Source: CAZOEL01 sp964578835
GTDB lineage: Bacteria > Desulfobacterota > Syntrophobacteria > Syntrophobacterales > Syntrophobacteraceae
DNA length: 64,000 nt
Direction: 5' to 3'
NCBI GenBank assembly: GCA_964578835.1
Contig: CAZOEL010000025.1
Span: forward strand, 1 to 64,000
Shown: piece by piece, positions 1 to 7,361 of the stretch
How positions within the stretch are numbered: position 1 is the stretch's first letter
How the letters are laid out: each line of letters begins with the position of its first letter
The notes under the pieces: generated by a model
Database searches by the model: none
Told to the model about the DNA's origin: nothing
Seen by the model: the letters and a program-made list of their open reading frames with translations, nothing else
Translations under genes and position numbers: made by a program

Positions 1-21
1 CCCTCTCCCTGAGGGAAAGGG
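1..21. repeat. Short palindromic repeat, first copy
   Basis: CCCTCTCCCTGAGGGAAAGGG forms an imperfect hairpin. Closely related palindromes recur at 2728-2748 and 2801-2821, so this is a dispersed intergenic repeat rather than a unique terminator. The copy is cut by the window edge. Confidence 0.6.
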
Positions 22-188
22 AAAAAACTGCAACCTGAACATTCAACATCGACGGTCAATTGCTCGGGCAACAACGCCAAGCATAGTCCAAAGAAATCTT
101 TCTTTCGTAGGCAGGCAAAAAGGCGGGAAATGAAGCGAGCATGGAAAGAGCCCGTTCTCCACCGAGCAGGCGGGCTCACTGGAATGGG

Positions 189-809
189 CTATTTCGGCGA
201 GGACTTCAAAAAAAACCTACACAATTCCGCAGTCCCCACTATGTGCGCAAAACCAAAGGCGAGATTCTTGAGCGAAGCCAGATGCAGCTCATCGGTCACC
301 GTCGCAGTCGCGTCGGCTACAAAGAAGACTCTATAGTCGCGAACGAAAGCTTCCCTTGCCGTCGTTTCGCAGCAACAGTTGGTGAGTACGCCCGTGATGA
401 TGAGATTTTCGATCCCATTTTGTTTGAGCCATTGATCGAGGTTGGTGTCCAGGAAGGCGCTGTATCGCATTTTGTCGATAATGAGCTCATCGGCTGTCGG
501 ACAAAGCACTTCGATGAGCTCCCACTCATCGGTTCCATATATAATGAGATCACCCCACCACTTGGCAAGCATCCCGCCATCGCGAACCGGGTCGAGATGG
601 CCGTGTCTGGTGAAAGCGATCTTGGCCCCCGCCTGCCTGCAAGCTTGAATGATGGATTGAATATTGTGCTGTATGGCCGAGGCGATATCATCGAAATAAT
701 GCTGCATGTCGATCACAAGAAGCGCCGTTTTATCAGGGTCCGGGCGTCCTTTTCGAGTATTGTAGGGTCTGATTTCCATCAGGTAGTTCATGGGCGCGCT
801 ATCCCTCAT
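189..809 (-). CDS. Isochorismatase-family cysteine hydrolase
   Basis: A 206-residue single-domain protein of the isochorismatase/nicotinamidase-like fold. The family triad is visible: Asp in LLVIDMQ near residue 33, Lys in IDKMRYSAF, and nucleophilic Cys in the run TNCCCETTAR. These proteins hydrolyse amides or vinyl ethers (nicotinamide, ureido compounds, isochorismate); the substrate cannot be told from sequence. No partner domain (such as aryl carrier) is present and length is normal. It lies 76 bp downstream of an HD-domain hydrolase on the same strand and may be co-transcribed. The first ATG is used; internal ATGs at MNYL and MEIR are possible shorter starts. Confidence 0.85.
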   Translation of the reverse strand: MRDSAPMNYLMEIRPYNTRKGRPDPDKTALLVIDMQHYFDDIASAIQHNIQSIIQACRQAGAKIAFTRHGHLDPVRDGGMLAKWWGDLIIYGTDEWELIEVLCPTADELIIDKMRYSAFLDTNLDQWLKQNGIENLIITGVLTNCCCETTAREAFVRDYRVFFVADATATVTDELHLASLKNLAFGFAHIVGTAELCRFFLKSSPK

Positions 810-885
810 TTTCTTTATAAGACGCTCACCGGCCGCCGGAATCGCTCGAAGCGCATAAATCTGGTCCAGTCAGAAACCGTTCCGG

Positions 886-1479
886 TTAAGGCTGCAGCCA
901 ACCTCTTTCAATGGCGTCACGGATCAAGCTGGAGGCATATCCCCACAGAGCGGGCGCCCCCTCCTCCATCGGTTGATTCCTCGAAAACACTTTGTCGCTC
1001 TTGATGGCGTGCTTGCGCCACATGCGCCCTTCGGTCCGATGGTTATTCAGCAAAGGCTGGAGCCGGTCGAGAGCTGCGGCAAACCTGGCTTCCGGACTTT
1101 CTCTCGCCTCGAATTCTTTCCACAAAGCCCGAAATTCTATCGATTGTTCCTCTGGAAGCAAGCCAAAGATGCGATCCGCGGCCTTTAGCTCTCGCTCCAC
1201 TTTTCCCACGTTGGCCGCTTCGTCATAGCAGTAGGCGTCTCCCGCATCGATCTCCACCAGATCGTGAATGAGAGCCATCTTCAAAACTCGGAAAATGTCG
1301 ATGCCCTCGTCTTTAGCGTATTCGGACAAGACCATAGCCATTACGGCAATATGCCAGGAATGCTCCGCGGAATCCTCCTGCCTCGACCCGTCGGTGATGA
1401 GGGTCTGACGCACAATGTTCTTCAACTTGTCGATCTCGACGATAAACTCGATTTGTTTCTGCAGACGGCCAAAATCCAT
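886..1479 (-). CDS. HD-domain hydrolase (YfbR-like nucleotidase family)
   Basis: A 197-residue HD-superfamily metal-dependent phosphohydrolase of the COG1896 type. The metal-binding residues can be read in order: His in AEHSWH near residue 40, His-Asp in LIHDLVEID, and a downstream Asp in the C-terminal half (AALDRLQP). E. coli YfbR, a member of this family, dephosphorylates 5'-deoxynucleoside monophosphates; the substrate here is inferred only loosely. It sits between ftsZ (81 bp upstream) and an isochorismatase-like gene, all on the minus strand, so the three may form a loose transcription unit. Confidence 0.82.
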   Translation of the reverse strand: MDFGRLQKQIEFIVEIDKLKNIVRQTLITDGSRQEDSAEHSWHIAVMAMVLSEYAKDEGIDIFRVLKMALIHDLVEIDAGDAYCYDEAANVGKVERELKAADRIFGLLPEEQSIEFRALWKEFEARESPEARFAAALDRLQPLLNNHRTEGRMWRKHAIKSDKVFSRNQPMEEGAPALWGYASSLIRDAIERGWLQP

Positions 1480-1560
1480 ATTACAGCCCTTGCGCTTTCC
1501 ATCATATTCCTTTAATCCGACGGGTCACAAACAGCCGAATAAGAAGGAGAAATGAAGGGA

Positions 1561-2625
1561 TCACCTTCCTGGTCTGGTCCGCATTCCCGGAATAAAATCC
1601 CGCTCCGCGGATCGTCCGTAACCTTCCAGTCCGCCGGGCCGCCGCGGCGCTTTGACCCTGGAATCCTCCACGGGCTTCTTCCCTTCTATTCCCGTAGCGA
1701 TTACGGTCACGCGAACCTTTCCCTGAAGCTCTTCATCAATGATCAATCCTGTAATGATGTTCGTCTCATCATCCATTTCCTTGTGAATGGATGATGCAAT
1801 ATCGTCAAACTCCTGCATCTCAAAATCGAGTCCGGCGGATATGTTGATGAGGGCGGCCTTGGCGCTGCGAATAGAGATATCTTCAAGGAACGGACTGGAA
1901 ATGGCCTGTTTTGCCGCATTGAGCGCCCGATTTTCGCCTTCCCCCGATCCGATTCCCATGACAGCCATTCCTTTTGCGCTCATCACGGTTTTGAGATCCG
2001 CGAAATCGACGTTGATGTATCCCGACTGAGTGACAAGATCCGCCACCCCTTTTACGGCGTACAACAGCACGCTGTCAGCCCACTTGAACATCTCGAGGAA
2101 AGTGGCTTTCTGGCCGGCAAGAGCAAAGAGGCGATCATTGGGAATAACGATCAGGGTATCGACAACTTCTTTGAGGGCTTGCAGACCGATGTCGGCATTA
2201 CGGTGTCTGACCTTCCCTTCCAAAGAGAACGGCTTCGTCACGACCGCCACGGTCAAGATCTCCATCTGCCTACAGATCTGCGCCGCTACGGGAGCCGCAC
2301 CGGTTCCCGTGCCTCCACCCATTCCGGCGGTGATGAAGACCATGTCGCTGCCTTCAACAGCTTGACGGATCCTGGCCTGATCCTCTGCAGCCGCCTTGGA
2401 GCCAACTTCAGGGTTGCCGCCTGCGCCCAGTCCCCTGGTCAGATTCACGCCAAGTTGAATCTTTGTATCAGCCAGACTCTGCGCCAAAGACTGGAAATCG
2501 GTGTTGGCGGCGATGAAATCAACTCCTTCGAGCCCTTCTCTGATCATGTTGTTGACAGCATTGCCACCGGCCCCGCCTACGCCCAATACTTTGATTTCCG
2601 CCCTGCCGACGATTTTCTGATCCAT
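1561..2625 (-). CDS. ftsZ: Cell division GTPase FtsZ
   Basis: A 354-residue FtsZ, the tubulin-like GTPase that forms the division ring at mid-cell. The tubulin signature GMGGGTGTGAAPV is at about residues 101-113, the N-terminal GGAGGNAVNNMI nucleotide-binding loop is intact, and the T7 synergy loop reads NVDFADLKTVM, so it should be an active GTPase. The disordered linker is very short, and the usual C-terminal peptide (D-x-x-P-x-F-L-R type), which binds FtsA and ZipA, is not clear: the end reads ERDFIPGMRTRPGR. No ftsA, ftsQ or mur genes are adjacent, which is unusual for the main ftsZ. It could be a second copy or a relocated single copy. Confidence 0.93.
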   Translation of the reverse strand: MDQKIVGRAEIKVLGVGGAGGNAVNNMIREGLEGVDFIAANTDFQSLAQSLADTKIQLGVNLTRGLGAGGNPEVGSKAAAEDQARIRQAVEGSDMVFITAGMGGGTGTGAAPVAAQICRQMEILTVAVVTKPFSLEGKVRHRNADIGLQALKEVVDTLIVIPNDRLFALAGQKATFLEMFKWADSVLLYAVKGVADLVTQSGYINVDFADLKTVMSAKGMAVMGIGSGEGENRALNAAKQAISSPFLEDISIRSAKAALINISAGLDFEMQEFDDIASSIHKEMDDETNIITGLIIDEELQGKVRVTVIATGIEGKKPVEDSRVKAPRRPGGLEGYGRSAERDFIPGMRTRPGR

Positions 2626-2727
2626 ATGCCGACTCTCGTCCCCGGTAGTTCAAGGTTAATCGAGTTGAAATTCAATGAACCGAAGCTAGTGAGCTGTCCA
2701 GATCGATCATTCGGGTTGAGGTTTTTT

Positions 2728-2821
2728 CCCTCTCCTTCAGGGAGAGGGCAAGTTGAGGGGAGATCGAGATCTTTGTGAGCCTGATTTTCCCTCACCCCGA
2801 CCCTCTCCCTGAGGGAGAGGG
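2728..2821. repeat. Paired palindromic repeats upstream of ftsZ
   Basis: Two near-identical hairpins lie 52 bp apart: CCCTCTCC/GGAGAGGG (2728-2748) and CCCTCTCCC/GGGAGAGGG (2801-2821). The DNA between them has the CCCTCACCCC motif often seen with this type of dispersed repeat. They occupy the ftsZ upstream region and could affect transcript stability, but nothing shows a regulatory role. Confidence 0.7.
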
Positions 2822-2882
2822 GGCCCGCATCAACCGGAAGAAACGATGTTGACGGTCCACTAGAAGAGCTTGCAGTCCTTAT

Positions 2883-3136
2883 ACTCGATGTTCAAGTTTT
2901 TTCTTCGAGGTTTTTCTACCCCGAAGGGGTTTGATAAACCAGCCCGGGGTAAGCGTGAGCGCCACCCCGGGAATAGTGTCGGGCAAGGTTCTATTCCCTG
3001 AAAGGGACACATAAAAATCATCACGTTTTTATGTATCCCTTTCAGGGAACAATATCTTCTTTCACCGCATACCCGGGGTGATTCCCCGAGCTGGTTTATC
3101 AACCCCTTCCGGGGTAGAAAAACTTGAACATCGAGT
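2883..3136. mobile_element. 254-bp MITE-like long inverted repeat
   Basis: The outer arms are complementary: ACTCGATGTTCAAGTTTTT (2883-2901) against its reverse complement at 3118-3136. Inner blocks also match, for example the GATAAACCAGC and CCCCGAAGGGG segments near 2917-2945 against 3086-3115. The centre is a further hairpin, TTCCCTGAAAGGGA (2994-3007) against TCCCTTTCAGGGAA (3036-3049). The whole element can fold into one long cruciform or RNA hairpin. It has no real gene; the 80-codon frame inside it follows the palindrome. It is probably a non-autonomous element or structured-RNA repeat. No transposase is adjacent and target duplications are not evident. Confidence 0.75.
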
Positions 3137-3150
3137 TATAGACTGGCAAG

Positions 3151-3429
3151 CTACGTTCTCTTAAATCTCTCCAGCTTGAGCGTTATGGGATTGTGGTGGT
3201 CCGGGCATTGAAGCTCGACGGCGTCGCCTTTCCACCAGGGAAGACTCCCTCCAAACTGGAAAGTCTGTAAATCAGGAAAAATATGATGATAAAGAAAACC
3301 GCACAAACCGCCGGTATCGTGGCAGCTGATCTCCACTGTGTCGCCCACAACGTGCCCCGCGCTGCACTTGCCCTTCACGCCCACGACGGTGGCAACCACC
3401 TTATAGCCTATTCCAGGATCCAGCGCCAT
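3151..3429 (-). CDS. TIGR04076-family protein
   Basis: A 92-residue protein matching the layout of the uncharacterised TIGR04076 family: YKVVATVVGVKGKCSAGH near the N terminus, a central GLCGF segment, FGGSLPWW, and a C-terminal CPD motif. Three conserved cysteines (KCSAGH, GLCG, LQCPD) suggest metal binding or redox chemistry, but no function is established. An AAGGAG six bases before the ATG supports the start. It is probably monocistronic, with the palindromic element directly downstream and the trp promoter region upstream and divergent. Confidence 0.8.
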   Translation of the reverse strand: MALDPGIGYKVVATVVGVKGKCSAGHVVGDTVEISCHDTGGLCGFLYHHIFPDLQTFQFGGSLPWWKGDAVELQCPDHHNPITLKLERFKRT

Positions 3430-3711
3430 TTCACACTCCTTCGCGGAAATTCATGGTTTGTTGGCAATAGCTCACACATCACCCGGAAAACCGTTTGAAG
3501 ACGGGGGCTCTCATCGCAAAGAGCTTCGACGGATCTCTCGGCTCTCTGACGTCAAAAGACGAGTAGCGCCATGAGAACTTGGGGCGCATTGTACCCGCAG
3601 TGATCGAAAATGTACATCGGTGAATTGGAGAAATGTCGCTGTGACAAATCACTTCTTGGATTCAGGAAAACGCCTCGTAAAGATAAAATTCCAAATTAGA
3701 GATATTTCTGC

Positions 3712-3740
3712 TTGACAGCCTGATAGCGTCTATTTATAAA
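3712..3740 (+). promoter_or_regulatory. Sigma-70-type promoter of the trp operon
   Basis: A perfect -35 hexamer TTGACA (3712-3717) is separated by 17 bp from TATAAA (3735-3740), one base from the -10 consensus. The predicted transcript start is near 3747, about 30 bases before the trp leader ATG. No sequence resembling the E. coli TrpR operator was seen, so control is more likely by attenuation. Confidence 0.8.
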
Positions 3741-3778
3741 TGGATGCTAACTTTAAAAGAAGAATAGGATTTGTGAAT

Positions 3779-3862
3779 ATGCCTAAGTTTCTGACAAAAA
3801 ATAGCGGGTTTTGGTGCTGGTGGTGGCAGGCTGGCGGGGAGGGGTGCGCCGACAAGGTCTGA
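3779..3862 (+). CDS. trpL: Tryptophan operon leader peptide
   Basis: A 27-codon frame (MPKFLTKNSGFWCWWW, then QAGGEGCADKV) with four Trp codons at positions 12, 14, 15 and 16, encoded by TGG TGC TGG TGG TGG at 3812-3826. AGGA at 3766-3769 lies nine bases before the ATG; an in-frame GTG two codons upstream is an alternative start. It sits between a strong promoter and two intrinsic terminators, ahead of aroF-trpEGDCF. That is the arrangement of ribosome-mediated attenuation: scarce charged tRNA-Trp stalls the ribosome at the Trp run and favours readthrough. It is too short for ordinary gene calling. The Trp content is seen directly; the mechanism is inferred by analogy with E. coli trpL. Confidence 0.88.
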   Translation: MPKFLTKNSGFWCWWWQAGGEGCADKV

Positions 3863-3891
3863 TTTGACTGAGCCATCAGTTTAGATATCTC

Positions 3892-3929
3892 AAAGGACCG
3901 TGGGCCCCCAGCCCACGGTCCTTTTTTTT
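3892..3929 (+). terminator. trp attenuator, terminator 1
   Basis: GGACCGTGGG (3895-3904) pairs perfectly with CCCACGGTCC (3912-3921) around a 7-nt loop, followed by eight T residues. It begins 29 nt after the leader stop codon, the usual place for an attenuator. The preceding AAA can extend the stem against the T run. Confidence 0.9.
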
Positions 3930-3940
3930 GCAGAAGAAGA

Positions 3941-3974
3941 GGGACCGAGCGAAGCCGCCACGGTCCCTTTTTTT
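3941..3974 (+). terminator. trp attenuator, terminator 2
   Basis: GGGACCG (3941-3947) pairs with CGGTCCC (3961-3967), with a small internal GCG/CGC stem, followed by seven T residues. Its arms share GGACCG/CGGTCC with terminator 1, so the 3' arm of hairpin 1 could alternatively pair with the 5' arm of hairpin 2, giving mutually exclusive folds. It may be a second attenuator or a fail-safe terminator. Confidence 0.8.
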
Positions 3975-4060
3975 GTTAGCTCGAACCTCACATGCCGATC
4001 GCGAATCGGCTGCAAAAATAAACGACACGACAACGTTCGATGAGTAAAGGAGTGAAAGCC

Positions 4061-5104
4061 ATGTTGATAGTCATGGATCAGAAAGCAACGAAGGAAGAAA
4101 TTGACAATGTTGTGGCTGCCATTGAAGCAAAAAGCTTCATAGCCCGCCCGATACCCGGCGGACACAGAGTGGCTATCTGCGTGCTTCACAACCATGGTCC
4201 CGTCGAACAATCTTTTTTCGTGGGCTTGCCGGGCGTGAAGGACGCCATCCCGGTCACCCGCCCTTATAAGCTCGTTAGCCGAGAGTCGCAGGCGGAAGAC
4301 TCCGTCATAAAAGTAGGCGATGTCCTGGTTGGAAACGGTCATCTCACCATGATAGCCGGCCCCTGCGCTGTTGAAAGCGAGGAGCAGGCTCTTACCATAG
4401 CTCGAATGGTAAAGGCTTCCGGGGCTCAGATTTTCAGAGGCGGGGCGTTCAAGCCGAGGACATCGCCTTACGCCTTTCAGGGACTCGGAGAGGAAGGACT
4501 CAAGATATTGGCGAAGGTCCGTGAAGAAACCGGCATGCCCGTAGTGACGGAAGCGCTCGACCATGAAGTGTTCGACCTGGTGGAGCAATACGCGGATATT
4601 ATCCAGATTGGAGCGCGAAATATGCAGAATTTCAGTCTCCTCAGGCGCGCCGGCAAAGCGAAGAAGCCGGTCATGCTCAAGCGCGGGCTTGTGGCGACTA
4701 TCGAAGAATGGCTGATGGCGGCCGAATACATCATGGAAGGCGGCAACACACAGGTTATCCTCTGCGAGAGAGGAGTTCGCACCTTTGCGCATCACAGCAG
4801 AAACACTCTCGATTTGTCCGCCATCCCCGTCGTGCAGAAAGAAAGCCATCTTCCGATCATTATCGACCCGAGTCACGCCGCCGGAATAAGGAATCAGGTT
4901 ATTCCGCTGAGCAGGGCTGCTGTGGCGGTGGGAGCTCATGGTCTTATGGTGGAGGTGCATCATGCCCCCGAAACCGCTCTCAGCGACGGAAGCCAGTCGC
5001 TCTACCCCGAGCAATTCGACGATCTGCGCAGACAGGCTGAAACCATTTTCTCCGTCTTCAAATCGGCGAATCATGGCGTCTATGACGCCGTCGCCGTTGG
5101 TTGA
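4061..5104 (+). CDS. aroF: 3-deoxy-7-phosphoheptulonate synthase (type I-beta DAHP synthase)
   Basis: Catalyses PEP plus erythrose-4-phosphate to DAHP, the first committed step of aromatic biosynthesis. The protein is about 347 residues. Residues 1-70 form the ferredoxin-like regulatory domain of the Thermotoga-type I-beta enzymes, followed by a KDO8P/DAHP-synthase barrel. Visible motifs are IAGPCAVES, the KPRTSPYAFQG substrate loop, LLKRG-like MLKRG, and the metal-binding DPSHAAG. AAAGGAG eight bases upstream supports the ATG at 4061 over the one at 4040. It is the first structural gene behind the trp attenuator, so flux into the shared pathway is tied to tryptophan supply. Confidence 0.93.
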   Translation: MLIVMDQKATKEEIDNVVAAIEAKSFIARPIPGGHRVAICVLHNHGPVEQSFFVGLPGVKDAIPVTRPYKLVSRESQAEDSVIKVGDVLVGNGHLTMIAGPCAVESEEQALTIARMVKASGAQIFRGGAFKPRTSPYAFQGLGEEGLKILAKVREETGMPVVTEALDHEVFDLVEQYADIIQIGARNMQNFSLLRRAGKAKKPVMLKRGLVATIEEWLMAAEYIMEGGNTQVILCERGVRTFAHHSRNTLDLSAIPVVQKESHLPIIIDPSHAAGIRNQVIPLSRAAVAVGAHGLMVEVHHAPETALSDGSQSLYPEQFDDLRRQAETIFSVFKSANHGVYDAVAVG

Positions 5105-5179
5105 CGGAAAGCTGCTCCCACACGCGGGAGTAACTGAAATTCCTGGTCAAATATCTTATTACTCTGTGAAGGCGCTCAT

Positions 5180-6655
5180 ATGAAGCTGAAGTTATACCCG
5201 GATAAAAAAGAATTTCTGAGCCTATGCGAACGGGGCAATCTTATCCCCGTGTTCATGGACATTCTTGCTGACACAGAAACGCCGTTATCGTCCCTGGCGA
5301 AGATCTCTGACAAAGAAGGCCCCATTTTTCTTCTGGAAAGCGTGGAGGGAGGGGAGCGCTGGGGCCGGTACAGCTTTCTCGGCAGATCCGCGAGAACGAG
5401 CATCAAGATATTCAAGGACAAGATTCACCTCGTAGATGATGGATCCGTCAAGGAGCTCCCTCATAACGGCGACCCGCTCTCTTTTCTTCGCTCCTTCATG
5501 GCGCGGTATCGTCCCGTATCGGTTCCCGGGCTTCCGAGATTCTGGGGCGGTCTGGTGGGATATCTGGCCTACGAGGCGGTATCCTTTTTCGAAGCAATTC
5601 CAAATCAGTGTGCAGATTCAGCCGTTCTGGCGCATTTCATACTCCCTGGCCAGCTCTTTATCTTTGACAATGTCCGCCACACGTTGACCCTCGTCGCCTA
5701 TGCTTATACAGAAGGCGTGCATGCGGAAGCAGCTTATGAGGCGGCGCTCGGAGAGCTCGACGAAATGAGGGCTTCCCTGGCCAAGCCATTGGACCGGATC
5801 AGCCCTCCGGCCCCGGCTTCTAAGCTCGAGCCCCGCATAGCTCCGCAATCCTTTCGCGACGGGGTGGCTCGGATCAAGGAATACATCGGCGCGGGCGACG
5901 TCATCCAGACGGTGTTCTCTCAGCCCTTCACATGCCCCGCCCCTCCCGATCCATGGGCTTTGTACAGAGCCCAGCGCTACATCAATCCATCTCCTTATCT
6001 CTATTACCTGCACTTCGGCGAGACCGTTCTCGTAGGCTCGTCGCCCGAAACGATGGTGCGGCTTGAAAACCGTGTCGCCACCCTCCGCCCCATCGCCGGC
6101 ACCCGCCCCCGCGGCAACTCCGAGCAAATGGACCGCAAGCTTGCAGACGAGCTCCTTCAGGACCCCAAGGAAAGAGCCGAGCACCTGATGCTGGTCGACC
6201 TCGGTCGAAACGACTTGGGCCGCATCGCGGAAGTCGGAACGGTCCAGGTCACGGATCTCATGATTGTGGAGCGGTACTCTCATGTGATGCATCTCGTCTC
6301 CAACATCACCTGTGACTTGCGCTCGGACTACGACGCTTGGGACCTCCTCAGGGCGACTTTCCCGGCGGGCACTCTCTCCGGAGCGCCCAAGATCCGCGCG
6401 ATGGAAATAATCGCCGAGTTGGAAGAAGAGCCTCGCGGCCCTTACGGCGGAGCCATCGGGTACATCTCCTTTACGGGAAACATGGACCTGGCCATTACAA
6501 TTAGAACGGCATGCATCGAAAACGGGATTCTCACGGTGCGGGCCGGCGCCGGCATTGTGGCGGATTCCGAACCGGAAAAGGAGCGTCAGGAAACCGTCAA
6601 CAAAGCCATGGCCATACAGAGGGCGTTGCAACTCATAAGGGAGTCCGCTGAATAA
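5180..6655 (+). CDS. trpE: Anthranilate synthase component I
   Basis: A 491-residue chorismate-utilising enzyme that, with TrpG, makes anthranilate from chorismate and glutamine-derived ammonia. The N-terminal domain carries the LLES segment (IFLLESVEGG) that in characterised TrpE proteins binds feedback-inhibiting Trp. The C-terminal catalytic domain shows GDVIQTVFSQ, SPE, PIAGTRPRG, DLGRNDLGR and GTLSGAPK. Length is normal and no key motif is missing. It follows aroF by 75 bp and precedes trpG by 115 bp in the same operon. Feedback inhibition therefore probably adds to attenuation. Confidence 0.96.
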   Translation: MKLKLYPDKKEFLSLCERGNLIPVFMDILADTETPLSSLAKISDKEGPIFLLESVEGGERWGRYSFLGRSARTSIKIFKDKIHLVDDGSVKELPHNGDPLSFLRSFMARYRPVSVPGLPRFWGGLVGYLAYEAVSFFEAIPNQCADSAVLAHFILPGQLFIFDNVRHTLTLVAYAYTEGVHAEAAYEAALGELDEMRASLAKPLDRISPPAPASKLEPRIAPQSFRDGVARIKEYIGAGDVIQTVFSQPFTCPAPPDPWALYRAQRYINPSPYLYYLHFGETVLVGSSPETMVRLENRVATLRPIAGTRPRGNSEQMDRKLADELLQDPKERAEHLMLVDLGRNDLGRIAEVGTVQVTDLMIVERYSHVMHLVSNITCDLRSDYDAWDLLRATFPAGTLSGAPKIRAMEIIAELEEEPRGPYGGAIGYISFTGNMDLAITIRTACIENGILTVRAGAGIVADSEPEKERQETVNKAMAIQRALQLIRESAE

Positions 6656-6770
6656 AGCTCGGAAAGCTGGAAGCCGGCTACAAACGGGAAGCGAGTGCTC
6701 CCCGAATTTAGGCTTTGACCAGATCCATCATTGCGCAGGAAAGAATCCGCCAAAAGAAGGAGATGCAGAC

Positions 6771-7343
6771 ATGATAGCCATGATCGACAATTTCGATTCC
6801 TTTACCTACAACCTGGTCCAATATTTTCAGATGCTCGGAGCAGAAGTGAAGGTAGTGCGAAACAATGCCGCTTCCATCGAGGAAGTGAAGTCATGGAACC
6901 CCCAGGGGATCGTCATATCTCCCGGCCCATGCCGACCCGAGACGGCGGGCATTTCAGTTGCGCTCATTCAGGCGCTTTCCGGAACGGTCCCGATCCTCGG
7001 CGTCTGCCTTGGCCATCAGGCCATAGGGGTGGCTTTCGGAGGGACGGTCATTCGCGCCAAACAGCTCATGCACGGTAAAGTCTCAACCGTGACCGCCGAC
7101 GGCCAGGCGCTCTACCGTGGCGTCAAAGGTCCTTTCCAGGCGATGCGATATCATTCTCTGGCAATATCGAGGGAGGACATTCCATCATGCCTCGAGATCA
7201 CGGCTGAGGCTGAAGACGGCGAAATCATGGGAGTTCGACACAAAGAGCATCCCACCGAGGGAATTCAGTTTCATCCGGAGTCCATCATGACTCAGGTGGG
7301 AAAACGGCTGCTCAAGAATTTTCTTCAAAGAACAACCTGCTGA
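6771..7343 (+). CDS. trpG: Anthranilate synthase component II (glutamine amidotransferase)
   Basis: A 190-residue class I glutamine amidotransferase supplying ammonia to TrpE. It opens with the diagnostic IDNFDSFTYNLVQY, has the nucleophile elbow GVCLGHQAIG with catalytic Cys near residue 83, and the His-Glu pair in QFHPESI near the C terminus. It is a stand-alone protein, not fused to trpD. GAAGGAG lies eight bases before the ATG. Some bacteria use one such subunit for both anthranilate and 4-amino-4-deoxychorismate synthesis; position in the trp operon supports the trp role here. Confidence 0.95.
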   Translation: MIAMIDNFDSFTYNLVQYFQMLGAEVKVVRNNAASIEEVKSWNPQGIVISPGPCRPETAGISVALIQALSGTVPILGVCLGHQAIGVAFGGTVIRAKQLMHGKVSTVTADGQALYRGVKGPFQAMRYHSLAISREDIPSCLEITAEAEDGEIMGVRHKEHPTEGIQFHPESIMTQVGKRLLKNFLQRTTC

Positions 7344-7361
7344 CAACAAACGGAGAAAGCG

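Noticed and set aside
2860..3102. 80-codon frame in the palindromic element
   Set aside because: Its codons follow the inverted repeat; such frames are a known artefact of repeat elements.
2883..3136. HEARO/omega-type guide RNA
   Set aside because: The nested GC-rich hairpins brought it to mind, but there is no IscB/IsrB-like nuclease nearby and no recognisable consensus, so I kept the neutral call of a MITE-like repeat.
3890..5074. 394-codon open frame on the minus strand
   Set aside because: It is antisense to the DAHP synthase gene and covers the attenuator terminators. No protein family features.
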